This document shows positions 46,621 through 56,784 of a stretch of 64,000 bases of DNA, one piece after another. The position numbers and the translations under genes are program-made. The DNA is from Aphanomyces cochlioides (taxonomy: Eukaryota > Oomycota > Saprolegniomycetes > Saprolegniales > Verrucalvaceae). The DNA lies in NCBI GenBank assembly GCA_019828595.1, contig JAHQRK010000006.1:3100001-3164000 (forward strand). The letters are read 5' to 3'. Each line of letters opens with the position of its first letter. Position 1 is the stretch's first letter. Under the pieces are notes generated by a model that was not told the DNA's origin, did no database searches, and worked only from the letters and a program-made list of their open reading frames with translations.

Positions 46621-47644
46621 CCACAAACAACCAGATGGGGGAGTGCCGCCTCTCGTGAACATGCAATTGATTGACTTGGGCAGTTGGCCGCAGATAATGA
46701 ACTAACTACTTGAATTTAATCTTCACTTGCAGGTCTTTTCGTTCTATCTTGACCGAGTCTGTTCAACCGTGACCCTTCATCTTGAAACCGGCGGCTCTTA
46801 ATCTTGAAACGCCTTCGTCGGTTCAACTGCGGTTCACGTTCGGCAACACCCGGCTGTCACGAGGACGAGCCTGTGATGCGGCTGGACATGGCTTAACCAC
46901 GTCACAGCGCACATCAATAACCTATCTTGCTTGTAGGTAAGGTGCGCCCAATACACTATACGTATCATGTGCACTATACAAATTATACGTATTCAAAACG
47001 TATAATGAACCTCACTGTGCAGCAAATTGGTGCACAAGACATTAAGATAACTCGCCCTTGTAACGCTGATATCAAATTGGTCACTCCAAATTTCCGACTT
47101 CATACGAAGTAACACATATTGTAGTCAGCCGTATCATGCTGCTCGCCCCACGTTGGCCAAAAACTGCGCCCTTGTAACGCTGATATCAAATTGGTCACTC
47201 CAAATTTCCGACTTCATACGAAGTAACACATATTGTAGTCAGTATTTCTACTACTCAAACAGCATCTGAGGCAATTATACATTGTTTGGCATAAGTTTGA
47301 TCGACGATGAGACCCTATGAGGGTACGCCGATGTCGCCGTTCAGTCGAATGGAAATTTCTATTCGTTGAATGTGCTATGCCTCTTGGCCGTTTTGAAAAG
47401 ATCAAACGAATAGTCGTTGCCGTATCATGCTGCTCGCCCCACGTTGGCCAAAAACTGCGTAGCCTAAATTTGACGCGAAGGAAAAGTGGTCGTTCGGAAT
47501 GGAGCATGCTATGTTTGAGATTGAATCACTTCATTCTTTGGCTGAACGTGACCGACGATACTGCATGGATACTAGCATACGACGGTGTGCTTTACCTGAC
47601 AACTTAAAGTAAAGTAACAGAGCCATAAAAAACGGTAAAGTAAG
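46621..47644. other. rearranged region between membrane-gene relics
   Basis: It contains the shuffled direct repeats at 47053-47459. A 96-codon plus frame at 47317-47607 is unrecognised. No gene supported. Confidence 0.35.
47053..47459 (+). repeat. interleaved direct repeats (R1-R2-R1 ... R2)
   Basis: R1, 76 bp (starting CGCCCTTGTAACGCTGATAT), occurs at 47053-47128 and 47167-47242. R2, 41 bp (starting GCCGTATCATGCTGCTCGCC), occurs at 47128-47168, exactly between the R1 copies, and again at 47419-47459. The junctions share one or two bases. The order suggests template switching or copy-paste repair. Confidence 0.85.
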
Positions 47645-47772
47645 AGGAGCTCCAACTGTTCACAGCGCTATGCAATTAATCAACGTATCCAGCTGCGAAT
47701 GCCTGTGTTCCTTGTGATCCAGCTTGGAATCCTACACCATCTACATGCAAGTCTGATTATGAAAAGATGCGA
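47645..47772 (+). pseudogene. relic of the large membrane-protein family, fragment B
   Basis: The translation ACVPCDPAWNPTPSTCKSDY matches YACVPCDPAWNPNPSTCKSD of copy 1, preceded by a damaged FTAPCNYSTY. In the intact gene this segment lies immediately before the part found as fragment A at 46230-46600, but here it is on the other strand and about 1 kb away. The relic was therefore broken by an inversion. Confidence 0.75.
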
Positions 47773-47870
47773 AGTTGAGGCGTTGAAGCTGGCGAGGGTA
47801 TTGAACACATCAATCACGAACGATTAAGCTCCAGATCCATCTCCACCAGAGATCGTTTGAGATAGAAGTC

Positions 47871-48222
47871 TGTTGATTCGCGTGGTCGTTCGTTCGTTGG
47901 TGGTGCGGAAGCGACCGAGATGCAGAGGTGTTGTTGAGAATGCTGTGAGGCAAGCGACTTCGACCAAGGAAGAGAAATCGGAAAGTGATTGATAGCATTT
48001 AACGATCTATCTCTAAGCCAACTACTTTTTTGTTGTATCTACATACCAAAACTTCATGCAATGTCCAGGGTTGTCCGATCAGTCCACGTCAATGTTTAGT
48101 TCCCTTTTCTGTCAATGCACAACGACAACTCTCACGCTTCGAGGGATTCCGATCATTGCCAACGGTTGGTAAAGTTCAAACTCGAGAATCTCACACTTTC
48201 GAGATGTCCATCGAGTTCAACA
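47871..48222 (-). repeat. 3' LTR of the Copia element
   Basis: 352 bp, TGTTGATTCGCG...GAGTTCAACA on the plus strand. Compared with the other LTR it has G for A near position 9 and C for T in GGGATTCCG. Confidence 0.95.
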
Positions 48223-48227
48223 CTCGC

Positions 48228-51200
48228 CTAACTTTGCAAATCGTTGGCCTTGTGACTGAATGGACTTGTTTCTGACGTGGAACTGTCACCTGGGCTGTGA
48301 TTTGGACTGTCACTTGGGGATGATCTTGGATCGTGGCTATCAAGTGAGTCATGACGTAGGCTTTGTGTCGAATCTGCACTATTCTCCGAATTCCATGACA
48401 TGTGCCAGTTGATAAATTTCTTCAAGGCAAATTTCGTCGATGGTTTGGTCAATGCATCTGCGTGCATTTCCGAGGATGGGACAAAGTTGATGGACAGTTC
48501 ACCGCTTTGGACCAACTCACGAAGATAGTGATGTCTCACGTCGATATGCTTCGTCCTTTCATGGATTGCTGTGGTCTTGGCAGTGGCAATTGCGGACATG
48601 TTGTCACAGTGCAACACCATGCATTTATGATGAACGCCAAGGTCACTCATGAGTCCACGTAGCCAGACCGATTCCCGGGCAGCTTCGGCCGCTGCGCTAT
48701 ATTCCGATTCACAGCGCGACAAGGCAATGATGCGCTGTCGTATACTCTTCCACATCAGCATGCCACCAAGGTATATCCAGCAGAACCCGGTTGTCGAGCG
48801 TCGGTCAGGTCGTGTTGCCCATGAAGCATCGCTGAAACCTTCAATAGTAGTCGGTTCACGTCCAAACGCAATACCATAATGTTTTGTCCCTGCTAGGTAT
48901 CGCAATACCCTTTTTGCACCAATCATATGTGGGGCTCTTGGGTCATGCAAGTGTCGCGAGAGTCGTTGGACGGCATGTGCGATATCGGGTCGTGTACATA
49001 TCTATCATCAAGTAAACCAAGGATCCAACGATAGCACGGTACTCCCGTTGATCTACAGTTGTTTGACTTTCATCGTACCATAGATCTTCTTGATTTGGGA
49101 CTTCTGGCGTCGCCACTAGTTGCAATTAGTCATGTTGAATCGTGCGAGAACCTTGCTGGCGTATGCTTCTTGGGTCAAGATGATTGTTTTGCTGCCTTTG
49201 ATGCGTACGACTTTGATGCCCAAGATATAGTTGATTGGCTCCATACGTTTGAAGTTCATTTTGGATACCAATTCGTCCATGATCGTGTCCATTCGTGTAT
49301 TCGTTGTTGTTGCCATGACAAAGTCGTCGACATACGTGCCAAGTATCTCCGTGTCTTGTCCGCTACCACGTGTAAATACACAAGGGTCATATGCGCTCTG
49401 TTTCCAGCCAAGCTCGGCAATTTTTTCTTTGCAATGGAGTTCCCATTCACGGCCGCTTTGATTGAGGCCATACAGTGCCTTGTGGACGTGCGCTGCAAGT
49501 CCAGGGCTTGTGACATATCCTTCTGGTTCGACCGCCCATATCGGTCGCTCTAACTTTGCTTGTACGTATGCATTGATTGCATCGGCTTGCTCGATTATCA
49601 GGTTGCGGGAGTTAGCTACCGCGAGTATGGCGCGCAATGAGGTCATTTTGATCACATTGGACGATCTCATGAGGGTACGATGGGCTCGCTCGGCGACTCC
49701 GTTTTGAGATTGGTTGCTGGCTACTGAGCGTTCGTGTTGAATGCCACGCTTCTTAAGCCAATCGTCGAAGTCATGCGAACGATACTCTGGTCCGTCGTCG
49801 GTCCGAAGGATCTTGACTTTTAGTCCTGTTTTCCGTTCCGACATCGCGACAATTTCGGTAAAAATTTTCGCTTGCGTCTCGGAGTCCGTGGAGTTTACGA
49901 TGCGAACGATCTTGTATCCCGTGGCGTCGTCAACGTATATTGTGTAGTAGCGACTGCCTCCCGGTGACATCGTGGGTAGTGGCCCCTTTGTGTCTGAGTG
50001 CCAACATTCTCTTGGTTTGAAGGTGCGCGTGGAAGTCTTGACGGCTGGTAACCTATGCATTTTAGCTCATGGACAATCCAAGCATGCATCCATTTGGTTG
50101 CCGAGCGACTTTGGTACGCCAAGCCCGACATTAGCGCAAAGTAGGAGGGCTGGTAGCTGCAAGTGCCCAATGCGGTTGTGCCATAGACGGGTTGTATCAT
50201 CCGAGGCCGCGTTTGCGTGTTCGTGGGTGATCGTGCCGTCAAGAGTGTAAAGTCGTTCATCGTTCGTGAGGCTTGCTTGTGCCACTTGTCTCTTACCATC
50301 GTAGATTGTGCAGTTTTGCTTTTCAAATTTGACAGAGGCGTTGAGGGACGAACGCATAAGCGCTGGGATGGACAACAGTGTTGTTGGCATGCCTTCGATC
50401 AACAATACGTTCACAAGAGTAATGTTTGTTCCCAATGAAGTTTTGATTTTCATTTTGCCAAGGCACTTGGCATCCACGCTCTTCCCGTCGGCAACAACCA
50501 CTCGTCGATTGCATGTTTCTTTGTCTTGAAGATGACTGCCGGCCCCTGTCATGACGACGCTCTCGAGTCTATGATAATTTTGTGGCTGGGTCCCTCGTCT
50601 GCCGTCATTGCAAAATCAATAACAATCAAATCGCGGTTGTTTCTGGGCTGCACGGCAGCAGTGTCGATTTCATTTGGTTTTGGTGGTTGGAGTACGTCAT
50701 CATCGATGATTTTATCTTCATTTGGGGCGCATGGACGATCATATGCCGAGAACATGCAGTCTTCCTCAGTCGCACGGTTGGCCAGATCTTGATGTTTCTT
50801 GGCATCATCTGCGGCTCTCTTTCGACATTCTGATTTCCAGTGCCCTTCTTTTCCACAGTAATGGCATTTTCCTTTCTTCTTGCCGTTGCCATGCTTACCA
50901 GTGTGTCCATAATTGCGGCCCTGGCCTTGGCCATGTCCTCGTCCTTGTCCTCGACTTTGGTGGGACCCTCTACCACCGTCCGCAGTGAGTGCTCGCTCGT
51001 CGTTTGTCATATCTCCATTCTTAACCATAGCTCCGCTTCTTACGGCGGCTTTCCACTCTGCTTCAAGCTCAACTTTGATTGTTGCCACGCTTTGGTTCTC
51101 CGTATGGAGCAGCTGGTCTACGATGTGGCGGAAACTCCAGAGCATAAGTGCAAGTAACTTGGCGACCAAATTGTCGTTGGTCTCCGTCATGCCAACGTCT

Positions 51201-51574
51201 TTAAGTCGTCGCATGAGAACTTCAAAGCGGTGGATGAAGTCTGGTAGGTTCTCCTTCTTAGGATTCCAGTTGATTTGTGCCCATTCTTTTAAGATCTCGA
51301 TGCGGTCGGCCTTTGTGATCGGTTCGTGGTGCGCTTGAAGCGCTTTGAATGCGAGGTCCACGGCTGCAATACCGTCGATATATCGATATTGCTCTGGTTC
51401 GAGAGTTTCAATCAGAATCCCGTAAGCCTTCTGATTTTGTTCTTCACTGATGACGTTGCTTGTAGTCGGCGACAGTGTTTGGAACAACCCCTTTGCCATG
51501 AGACGGCCTTGGAGGTATATTCGCCAATCGCGAAAATTGTGGTCATTCAACTTGATACTTGTCGTTGTAGACAT
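48228..51574 (-). pseudogene. Copia gag-pol polyprotein, several breaks and an internal deletion
   Basis: From the ATG at 51574: a gag domain of about 200 residues, a zinc knuckle CHYCGKEGHWKSEC, the protease site DSRAS (normally DSGAS), then a frame change at about 50550. The GAG-pre-integrase zinc region (LWHNRIGHLQL...) ends at an in-frame TGA at 50067, where an Arg (CGA) is expected before AKMHRL. The integrase core has WHSDTKGPL, RTDDGPEYRS and NGVAERAHRTL. Sequence then jumps into RT (AILAVANSRNLIIEQADAIN), so the integrase C-terminus and RT N-terminus are deleted. RT keeps YVDDFVMAT. Further frame changes near 49116 and 48950 precede RNase H (FSDASWATRPDRRSTTGF, SRCESEYSAAAEA, LHCDN). 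It cannot make its own enzymes. Confidence 0.9.
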
Positions 51575-51613
51575 CTTCCTTGCTTGTTGTGCGTGGTTTT
51601 TGGGCTTAGATCC

Positions 51614-51965
51614 TGTTGATTCGCATGGTCGTTCGTTCGTTGGTGGTGCGGAAGCGACCGAGATGCAGAGGTGTTGTTGAGAATGCTGTGAGGCAAGCGA
51701 CTTCGACCAAGGAAGAGAAATCGGAAAGTGATTGATAGCATTTAACGATCTATCTCTAAGCCAACTACTTTTTTGTTGTATCTACATACCAAAACTTCAT
51801 GCAATGTCCAGGGTTGTCCGATCAGTCCACGTCAATGTTTAGTTCCCTTTTCTGTCAATGCACAACGACAACTCTCACGCTTCGAGGGATTTCGATCATT
51901 GCCAACGGTTGGTAAAGTTCAAACTCGAGAATCTCACACTTTCGAGATGTCCATCGAGTTCAACA
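51614..51965 (-). repeat. 5' LTR of the Copia element
   Basis: 352 bp, nearly identical to 47871-48222. It should hold the element's promoter. Confidence 0.95.
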
Positions 51966-51970
51966 AAGTC

Positions 51971-52611
51971 CACAATTGTGGAGTGTCAGAGTGCTGACAT
52001 GTTTGAGCGAGGCCGCCAGCAGCTTCGAGTCTTTAACTCTTTGCCATGGAATCAGAGTCAAGACTAAATGTCGTAGGACATTGGCTTGGAACAGCTGCTG
52101 TTTGGCCATCTGTAAGACCCAAATGTTAAACAGAGTTGGGACGGATTTGCCTTACTTTTGATGGACATTTCGGCCCTGCGGGTATTGCTCGCATCAAGGT
52201 AACCAATATCGTCGTTCCACGTAATGACAGTTGGCAATTTTTTCCTCGTAACGTTTGTCGTACCTCCAGCCATAGGTTGTTTGAAAAGAGGTCAAGCGAA
52301 ACGTCGCCGCCATGTCGTGCCCCATAAGACCTCATTTCACTAGACTCAGTGATGTGGAAAAGACTGAGCAATAGTGAGGTTGGATGGTAGTATGAAGTTC
52401 CGAAGTCGAAGAGAATCAACTCGTTGACATTTTACGTGAGATTGTGCTTTCGAGCAAAATTTCGGATATCGGCATGATTTGTTGAGTCGTTTATCAATCA
52501 ATTTGATTGGCTAATACAAAATTCAAGACTCATTTGAACCAATCAGATCCTGACATTGAAAAATCAGCCAATGGGATCGATTCGCGAATCGGTGCCGCTA
52601 CCCAAAATTTG
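51971..52611. other. spacer between Copia and mariner elements
   Basis: No gene is supported. A 97-codon minus frame (52126-52419) is not recognised. AT-rich repeats of CAATCA/CCAATCAGA type occur near 52495-52570. Confidence 0.35.
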
Positions 52612-52613
52612 TA

Positions 52614-52638
52614 CTACTCTGGTCCGAAAAGTTTGCAC
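52614..52638 (+). repeat. left terminal inverted repeat of the mariner element
   Basis: CTACTCTGGTCCGAAAAGTT followed by TGCAC; preceded by the TA duplication. Confidence 0.85.
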
Positions 52639-52829
52639 ACGCAAAAATATCTTGATTTTTGTATGGTAATATTGTCGAGTTTCACTTATTCAATGTATGG
52701 AACTGTCAGAATGCATAAATATGCCACGAAATAAAAATCAAAAATACCTTTATTAAAAGTGTACTTATTCAAAAGAATTCATTTGACCTTCCATGTAGGC
52801 CTCTTCGCCAAGTCGAAAGTCTAACTGGA

Positions 52830-54222
52830 TCAAGGCATTTTCAATGAAGCTTGGTCACATTCGACATTGTACTCTAGAAGATTTTCAATACAAGCATCCT
52901 TTCGCATATGAGGAAGCTTGTAATCGTTGCCGCCTCCGAGAGACATCGATATTTCCATCACCTTTTGTAGTGTAAGAAAGTTCTTTGACAAAGAGCTACT
53001 TGGAAGCTCACGAAATGCATCCTCCACAGCCAGAATGAGCTCCTCGATAGTTCGAGTAGTCTTCTGATACTGTAGGCTTTGAATAAAATTAAAGAATCCG
53101 AGATCCAAAACGTTGAAATCAGGGCTGTTGGCAGGCTGGTTGACGACAGAGACGCCATTCACACCGTTGGCAGCAAGAAATTCCGTCGTCAAGCTCTTGT
53201 GGGGGCTTGCGTTGTCTTGCTGAATTGTGACACCTTTCACTTGTCCAGCGCGGGGAAATTTCTCCTTGATCGCTGGAATTACATTTTCCAGAATCGCCGA
53301 TTGATACGTCAATGAATCGACGTTCTTCGGCACAACGACAGTCGATCCTTTTGGGCGGTTCTTGCTGGATCTTTGCGCAGAAACAATCTCCACAAACGGC
53401 CAAACACCAATCTTTCCGTCAAATTCGGTTTTGCGGTGGAAATCGTAGCGAGGGCGGGATACAGCGGCAAGAAACATCACTTTTGTGATGAAGCCCTTGG
53501 ACTTCACTGAACGTGCGGCGAGTTCTTCGTCTTCATACACGTAGAATTTCCTTCGAACCTTCGTCAAGTAAAACCACTTCTCATCAACATGAACATAGCT
53601 GTGCATGTTGTCAAAGAGTTGGTTCTGACTCGACGAAGGCTCGAGGAAACTCAGTGCAAAGCGCAATCGTGCCATCTTGTTGTCTTCTGTCAGGAGCGGC
53701 TTCACGTAACTTGACCGTGCCTTGAGCCTCTCTTACTCTTTCATATGCCGTATAATAGTGGTCTTGGGAACGTTTGAAATAGCCGAGAGTGAACGGAGGG
53801 TTTGGCGCTGATGTTGATCTACAGCCTTGATGGACTTTTCGATATCTTCAGTACTTAGTTTCTTCTTGCGTCCAGAATTACCTAGGATAAGTATACTTTA
53901 GAATTTTATACTCATGTAAATTGATGATAATATTATTTATGGGAGGTTTACCTTTGATTTTGGACGAGATGTCGGCGGTCGGGCTTCCTGCCTCGATTGA
54001 TGTTCGTGCGCGGCTCCAGATGCGCGCTACAGTTGTGCGATTGCATTCAAACAGTCTATCCGTATGCTGGCATGCGCGTGCTGGAAGCTGTCCGCCATCT
54101 GAGAGCTCCAGAAGGTGTTCATAGACTGCTCGCCGCTCCTCTGGACCGAGGTTCTTTCGACGTCTCCTTGATGTCAGAGATACTCCAGGAGCACGAGAAG
54201 TCGTTGAGAGGTCATCAGGCAT
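52830..54222 (-). pseudogene. mariner-like transposase with an in-frame stop
   Basis: Exon 1 54222-53952 and exon 2 53881-52830 give 441 codons with a 70-nt intron. Two helix-turn-helix parts (around NRTTVARIWSRA and SAISNVPKTTIIRHMKE) are followed by TAA at 53733-53735. The frame then continues through the catalytic domain: VDEKWFYLTKV (first Asp), VTIQQDNASPHKS (second Asp) and NSPDFNVLDLGFFNFIQ (third Asp, 36 residues after the second). The NVLDLGFF signature resembles plant and oomycete mariner-like elements. The stop separates DNA-binding from catalytic parts; nothing else is broken, so inactivation is recent, or the catalytic part starts anew at a downstream ATG. Confidence 0.85.
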
Positions 54223-54462
54223 GAGTACAACGGAATGCGCTTGTGCAGACGGAGTATTATTGAGTTATGAAGTGGTGGCGGGAGATATTTCATTTTGTTT
54301 GCCCCGTTGTCGTCCGTCGAGAAGCTCTAGCTCAGCAACCATTACGAATTCGAAAGTTCTAAAAACAACCAATGAAAATAGAGATCTTGTGCTACTCATT
54401 CCACCAATCAGATATTCCAAACTCCTCTTGTTAGAAAAATCCCGCCAATCCAAACTTTTTCG

Positions 54463-54487
54463 GTGCAATCATTTCGGACCAGATTAG
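54463..54487 (-). repeat. right terminal inverted repeat of the mariner element
   Basis: Reverse complement begins CTAATCTGGTCCGAAATGAT; followed by TA. Confidence 0.85.
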
Positions 54488-54489
54488 TA

Positions 54490-56403
54490 TCAAATCCATG
54501 ATATGTTACACCACCTGACGAGTCAATTCTGATTTGACATAATCAATTGTGATGGAATCGCGTAAGACAACAGTGCTACGTTTTATACATAGATCTGATG
54601 GGATAAATGTAGCTAATTTTTTCAACTCAATCATCCATGTTTAAACATACACGCCTTTTTCGAGCTTGTTTGGCTCTTCAGATTGATTAACACTACAATC
54701 GTAGCTATATTTATGATGTATCCAGGGCATTTTACTCTCACTTCAGATTAAATCATCAGTTTATTTAGATGACTACTCCGCATTACTGTATCTAGACAGA
54801 GTTGTCGGTTCACTGCTCACTCTGCGGCTCCTCAGCAGAGAACAGCCCGACCATGTTCCCATGCATGCTCCAAATCTAAGGATGCTTGTGTCCTGAACCA
54901 CCGTTTTGCTGTCCCAAAACGGTGGTTCAAGATTCTAATGTAGCTCAGTGGATGTGAGAATAAGGCCAAGCAATTCATAGCCTTGGAATAGATTTTTTAC
55001 AAAAATGAATACAAAGATTCACATACCCTTATTCAAACTCGCGGACAGGCCTTAGTGAGATAAACATCGCACAATAGTCTACAAGAATTCCTTTGCGATT
55101 TAGTGTACTAGCGGATCAAAAAGAAAAAGGTGAAATGCCAGCTATAAAACCATTCGTTTAAATATATTGAATTATTGATGAAAGTATTTCAATCATATCC
55201 ATGATCACTCATCTTGCAGATTTGTTTCGAAGGCGCCACAAATGACAAAATGACAGTGACGTTGTGCTTCGACAAAGTTTGGTTGTCAAGTATTGGTCAG
55301 CTTTTGTCCAATGATGTCATATCTCTAGCGTAACTTATGGATTGTCAGATTTCATTGATGTGTCAGCATCATTTATTAATAATCAAGTCATATGCAGGAA
55401 AATAATTATGGGAAATTGTAAGCTGTCCGTCTTACGCTGCCTCTCAAAAACCCACACTCAAGTTACAAATTATGCATTGATCAAGCACTTGTGCGAAACT
55501 CAAGTCAAATCAACTTTAAAACTCTGACTATGGCCGCGAAGTTGCCTTCGTCGTAATTACTCGTCATGAGATCGTCCATAATCGATGTCCGCTTGTCTTA
55601 ACGTACCTAACATTATTGAGGTCTGCTCTTCAACATTCCAAGTCGTTTTCGCGATCGATTTGTTCGTACATCGACACTTGGGCAAGCTGTACGCACATTG
55701 CTGGCAACATTCGAGCTTGCAGGGTCAGCCACGTCAATTCTGAACCGCTTTTCAATTGGAACATTGGATTATGCTGTGCGAATTGGGATTAGATCGAGTA
55801 ATTTCCTTCTCGTAGTATTTCACATGTCAGATGTCCAATGATGTGTTAGAGAGAATGATGACACACGCTGGTGAATCCTAAACATTGTCATAGAGCATTG
55901 AATCTCCTTAATGATACAATCATCCTTCAAAGACAATTTCGGAAAATACACTACTAGTACAGTGTACCAGTGTACCTTGTACTCTTCCAGTAACGTTAGG
56001 TTGCTCTTCTATTCGAGTCATTCGTCATGAGGGCTATAGACACAAAATATCGCAAAAGAAAAATGATCGTCTGGGATCGCATATAATCTTCTTCTTGGTG
56101 TTTGAGAGACCAGGGACAAAGAAGCGAAAATGTTCCTGGCCCGCTTGAGAGTGAGCACATTCTCGATTAGCTCAGATGACGTTCCCTTCTCGTCAGTAAT
56201 GTGGAAGGTATTACTCTTCAAATCCAAGGGTTTATCCACAATATTATGAATGTAATCGGGGTTACTAGTACACTGTATCCGTCGAGTTGCAAGTTTAGAA
56301 GCGAAACCTCTTGGTGAAACTGCTGTGACCCTTCAGGTTTTAGCGATTTGCAAAGCATTTGTGAAAATCGCATGGACGTGAATCAACAAATCGCGGGAGA
56401 CTC
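54490..56403. other. 1.9-kb AT-rich region without a supported gene
   Basis: Only short frames are present. A 73-codon minus frame (56018-56239) has ordinary amino-acid composition but no recognised match. One strong hairpin lies at 54894-54928. Short related strings (ACTAGTACAGTGTACC near 55950, ACTAGTACACTGTATCC near 56263) are noted. Confidence 0.35.
54894..54928. repeat. perfect 15-bp-stem hairpin
   Basis: TGAACCACCGTTTTG, a loop of about 5 nt, and CAAAACGGTGGTTCA. It lies in non-coding sequence. Confidence 0.85.
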
Positions 56404-56715
56404 TTAGAGCATGCCCAACGCGACAACGCTATTCCATCACGCTAAATCCAATCTAGCGTGCGTTACTCACTCAAAATTTGGCGTGATTGCCTGAGCAAGC
56501 CCAACGGTCATATCCTCTACGTTTCGGGACTATATGGCATCGACCACGCCAGACGCTATTCACCACGCCAAATCTAGTGGAAATTCTAGCGTGCACGCTA
56601 GAATTTCGTTACACGCTATTTTTAGCGTGACACCGTTGGGCTTGACTTTGCCAAGCTAGAACGCTAAATTCTATATGGTTAGCGGGTTAGCGTGGCCGCG
56701 TTGGGCATGCTCTAA
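56404..56715. mobile_element. 312-bp MITE-like element
   Basis: The ends are perfect 19-bp inverted repeats, TTAGAGCATGCCCAACGCG and its complement. Inside are many copies of ACGCTA/TAGCGT, a second inner inverted pair (AAGCCCAACGGT / ACCGTTGGGCTT) and a 28-bp palindrome. There is no coding capacity. No clean target duplication is seen, so the superfamily is open. It ends 70 bp before the ATG of membrane-protein copy 3. Confidence 0.85.
56580..56607. repeat. 28-bp perfect palindrome inside the MITE
   Basis: Half-site GAAATTCTAGCGTG followed directly by its complement, no loop. Confidence 0.9.
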
Positions 56716-56784
56716 AGAATCACCCAAGAGTGCCCGCGTTCACCCATGCTCGGCGGAAGAATTTAATAGGATTCGACTGAACCT

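Larger units (their letters stand above)
47871..51965 (-). mobile_element. Copia-type LTR retrotransposon, complete insertion, coding region defective
   Basis: 4095 bp bounded by two 352-bp LTRs (TGTTGA...TTCAACA) and flanked by a 5-bp target duplication AAGTC at 47866-47870 and 51966-51970. The element reads right to left; its 5' LTR is 51614-51965. After it comes GGATCTAAGCCC as the candidate primer-binding site. The order integrase before reverse transcriptase identifies Ty1/Copia. LTRs differ at only about two positions, so the insertion is recent. It has landed next to relic fragment B of the membrane-protein family. Confidence 0.95.
52614..54487 (-). mobile_element. mariner-like DNA transposon with TIRs and TA duplication
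   Basis: The ends are inverted repeats of about 25 bp: left CTACTCTGGTCCGAAAAGTT..., right (reverse complement) CTAATCTGGTCCGAAATGAT..., with 22 of 25 matching. Both are flanked by TA (52612-52613 and 54488-54489), the Tc1/mariner target duplication. It contains one transposase gene reading right to left. Confidence 0.9.

Noticed and set aside
47317..47607. 96-codon basic plus-strand frame
   Set aside because: It runs through repeat R2 and lies in a rearranged zone; no recognised similarity.
53737..53881. Mariner HTH exon considered as a separate gene ending at the TAA
   Set aside because: The frame continues directly into the catalytic domain after the stop, so a single interrupted transposase is simpler.
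56018..56239. 73-codon minus frame with ordinary composition
   Set aside because: No recognisable domain, no neighbouring exons and no homologue visible in the window; not enough to call a gene.
56404..56715. Repeated ACGCTA strings considered as a CRISPR-like or satellite array
   Set aside because: The spacing is irregular and the whole block is bounded by inverted repeats, which fits a MITE; a CRISPR array is also not expected in a eukaryote.
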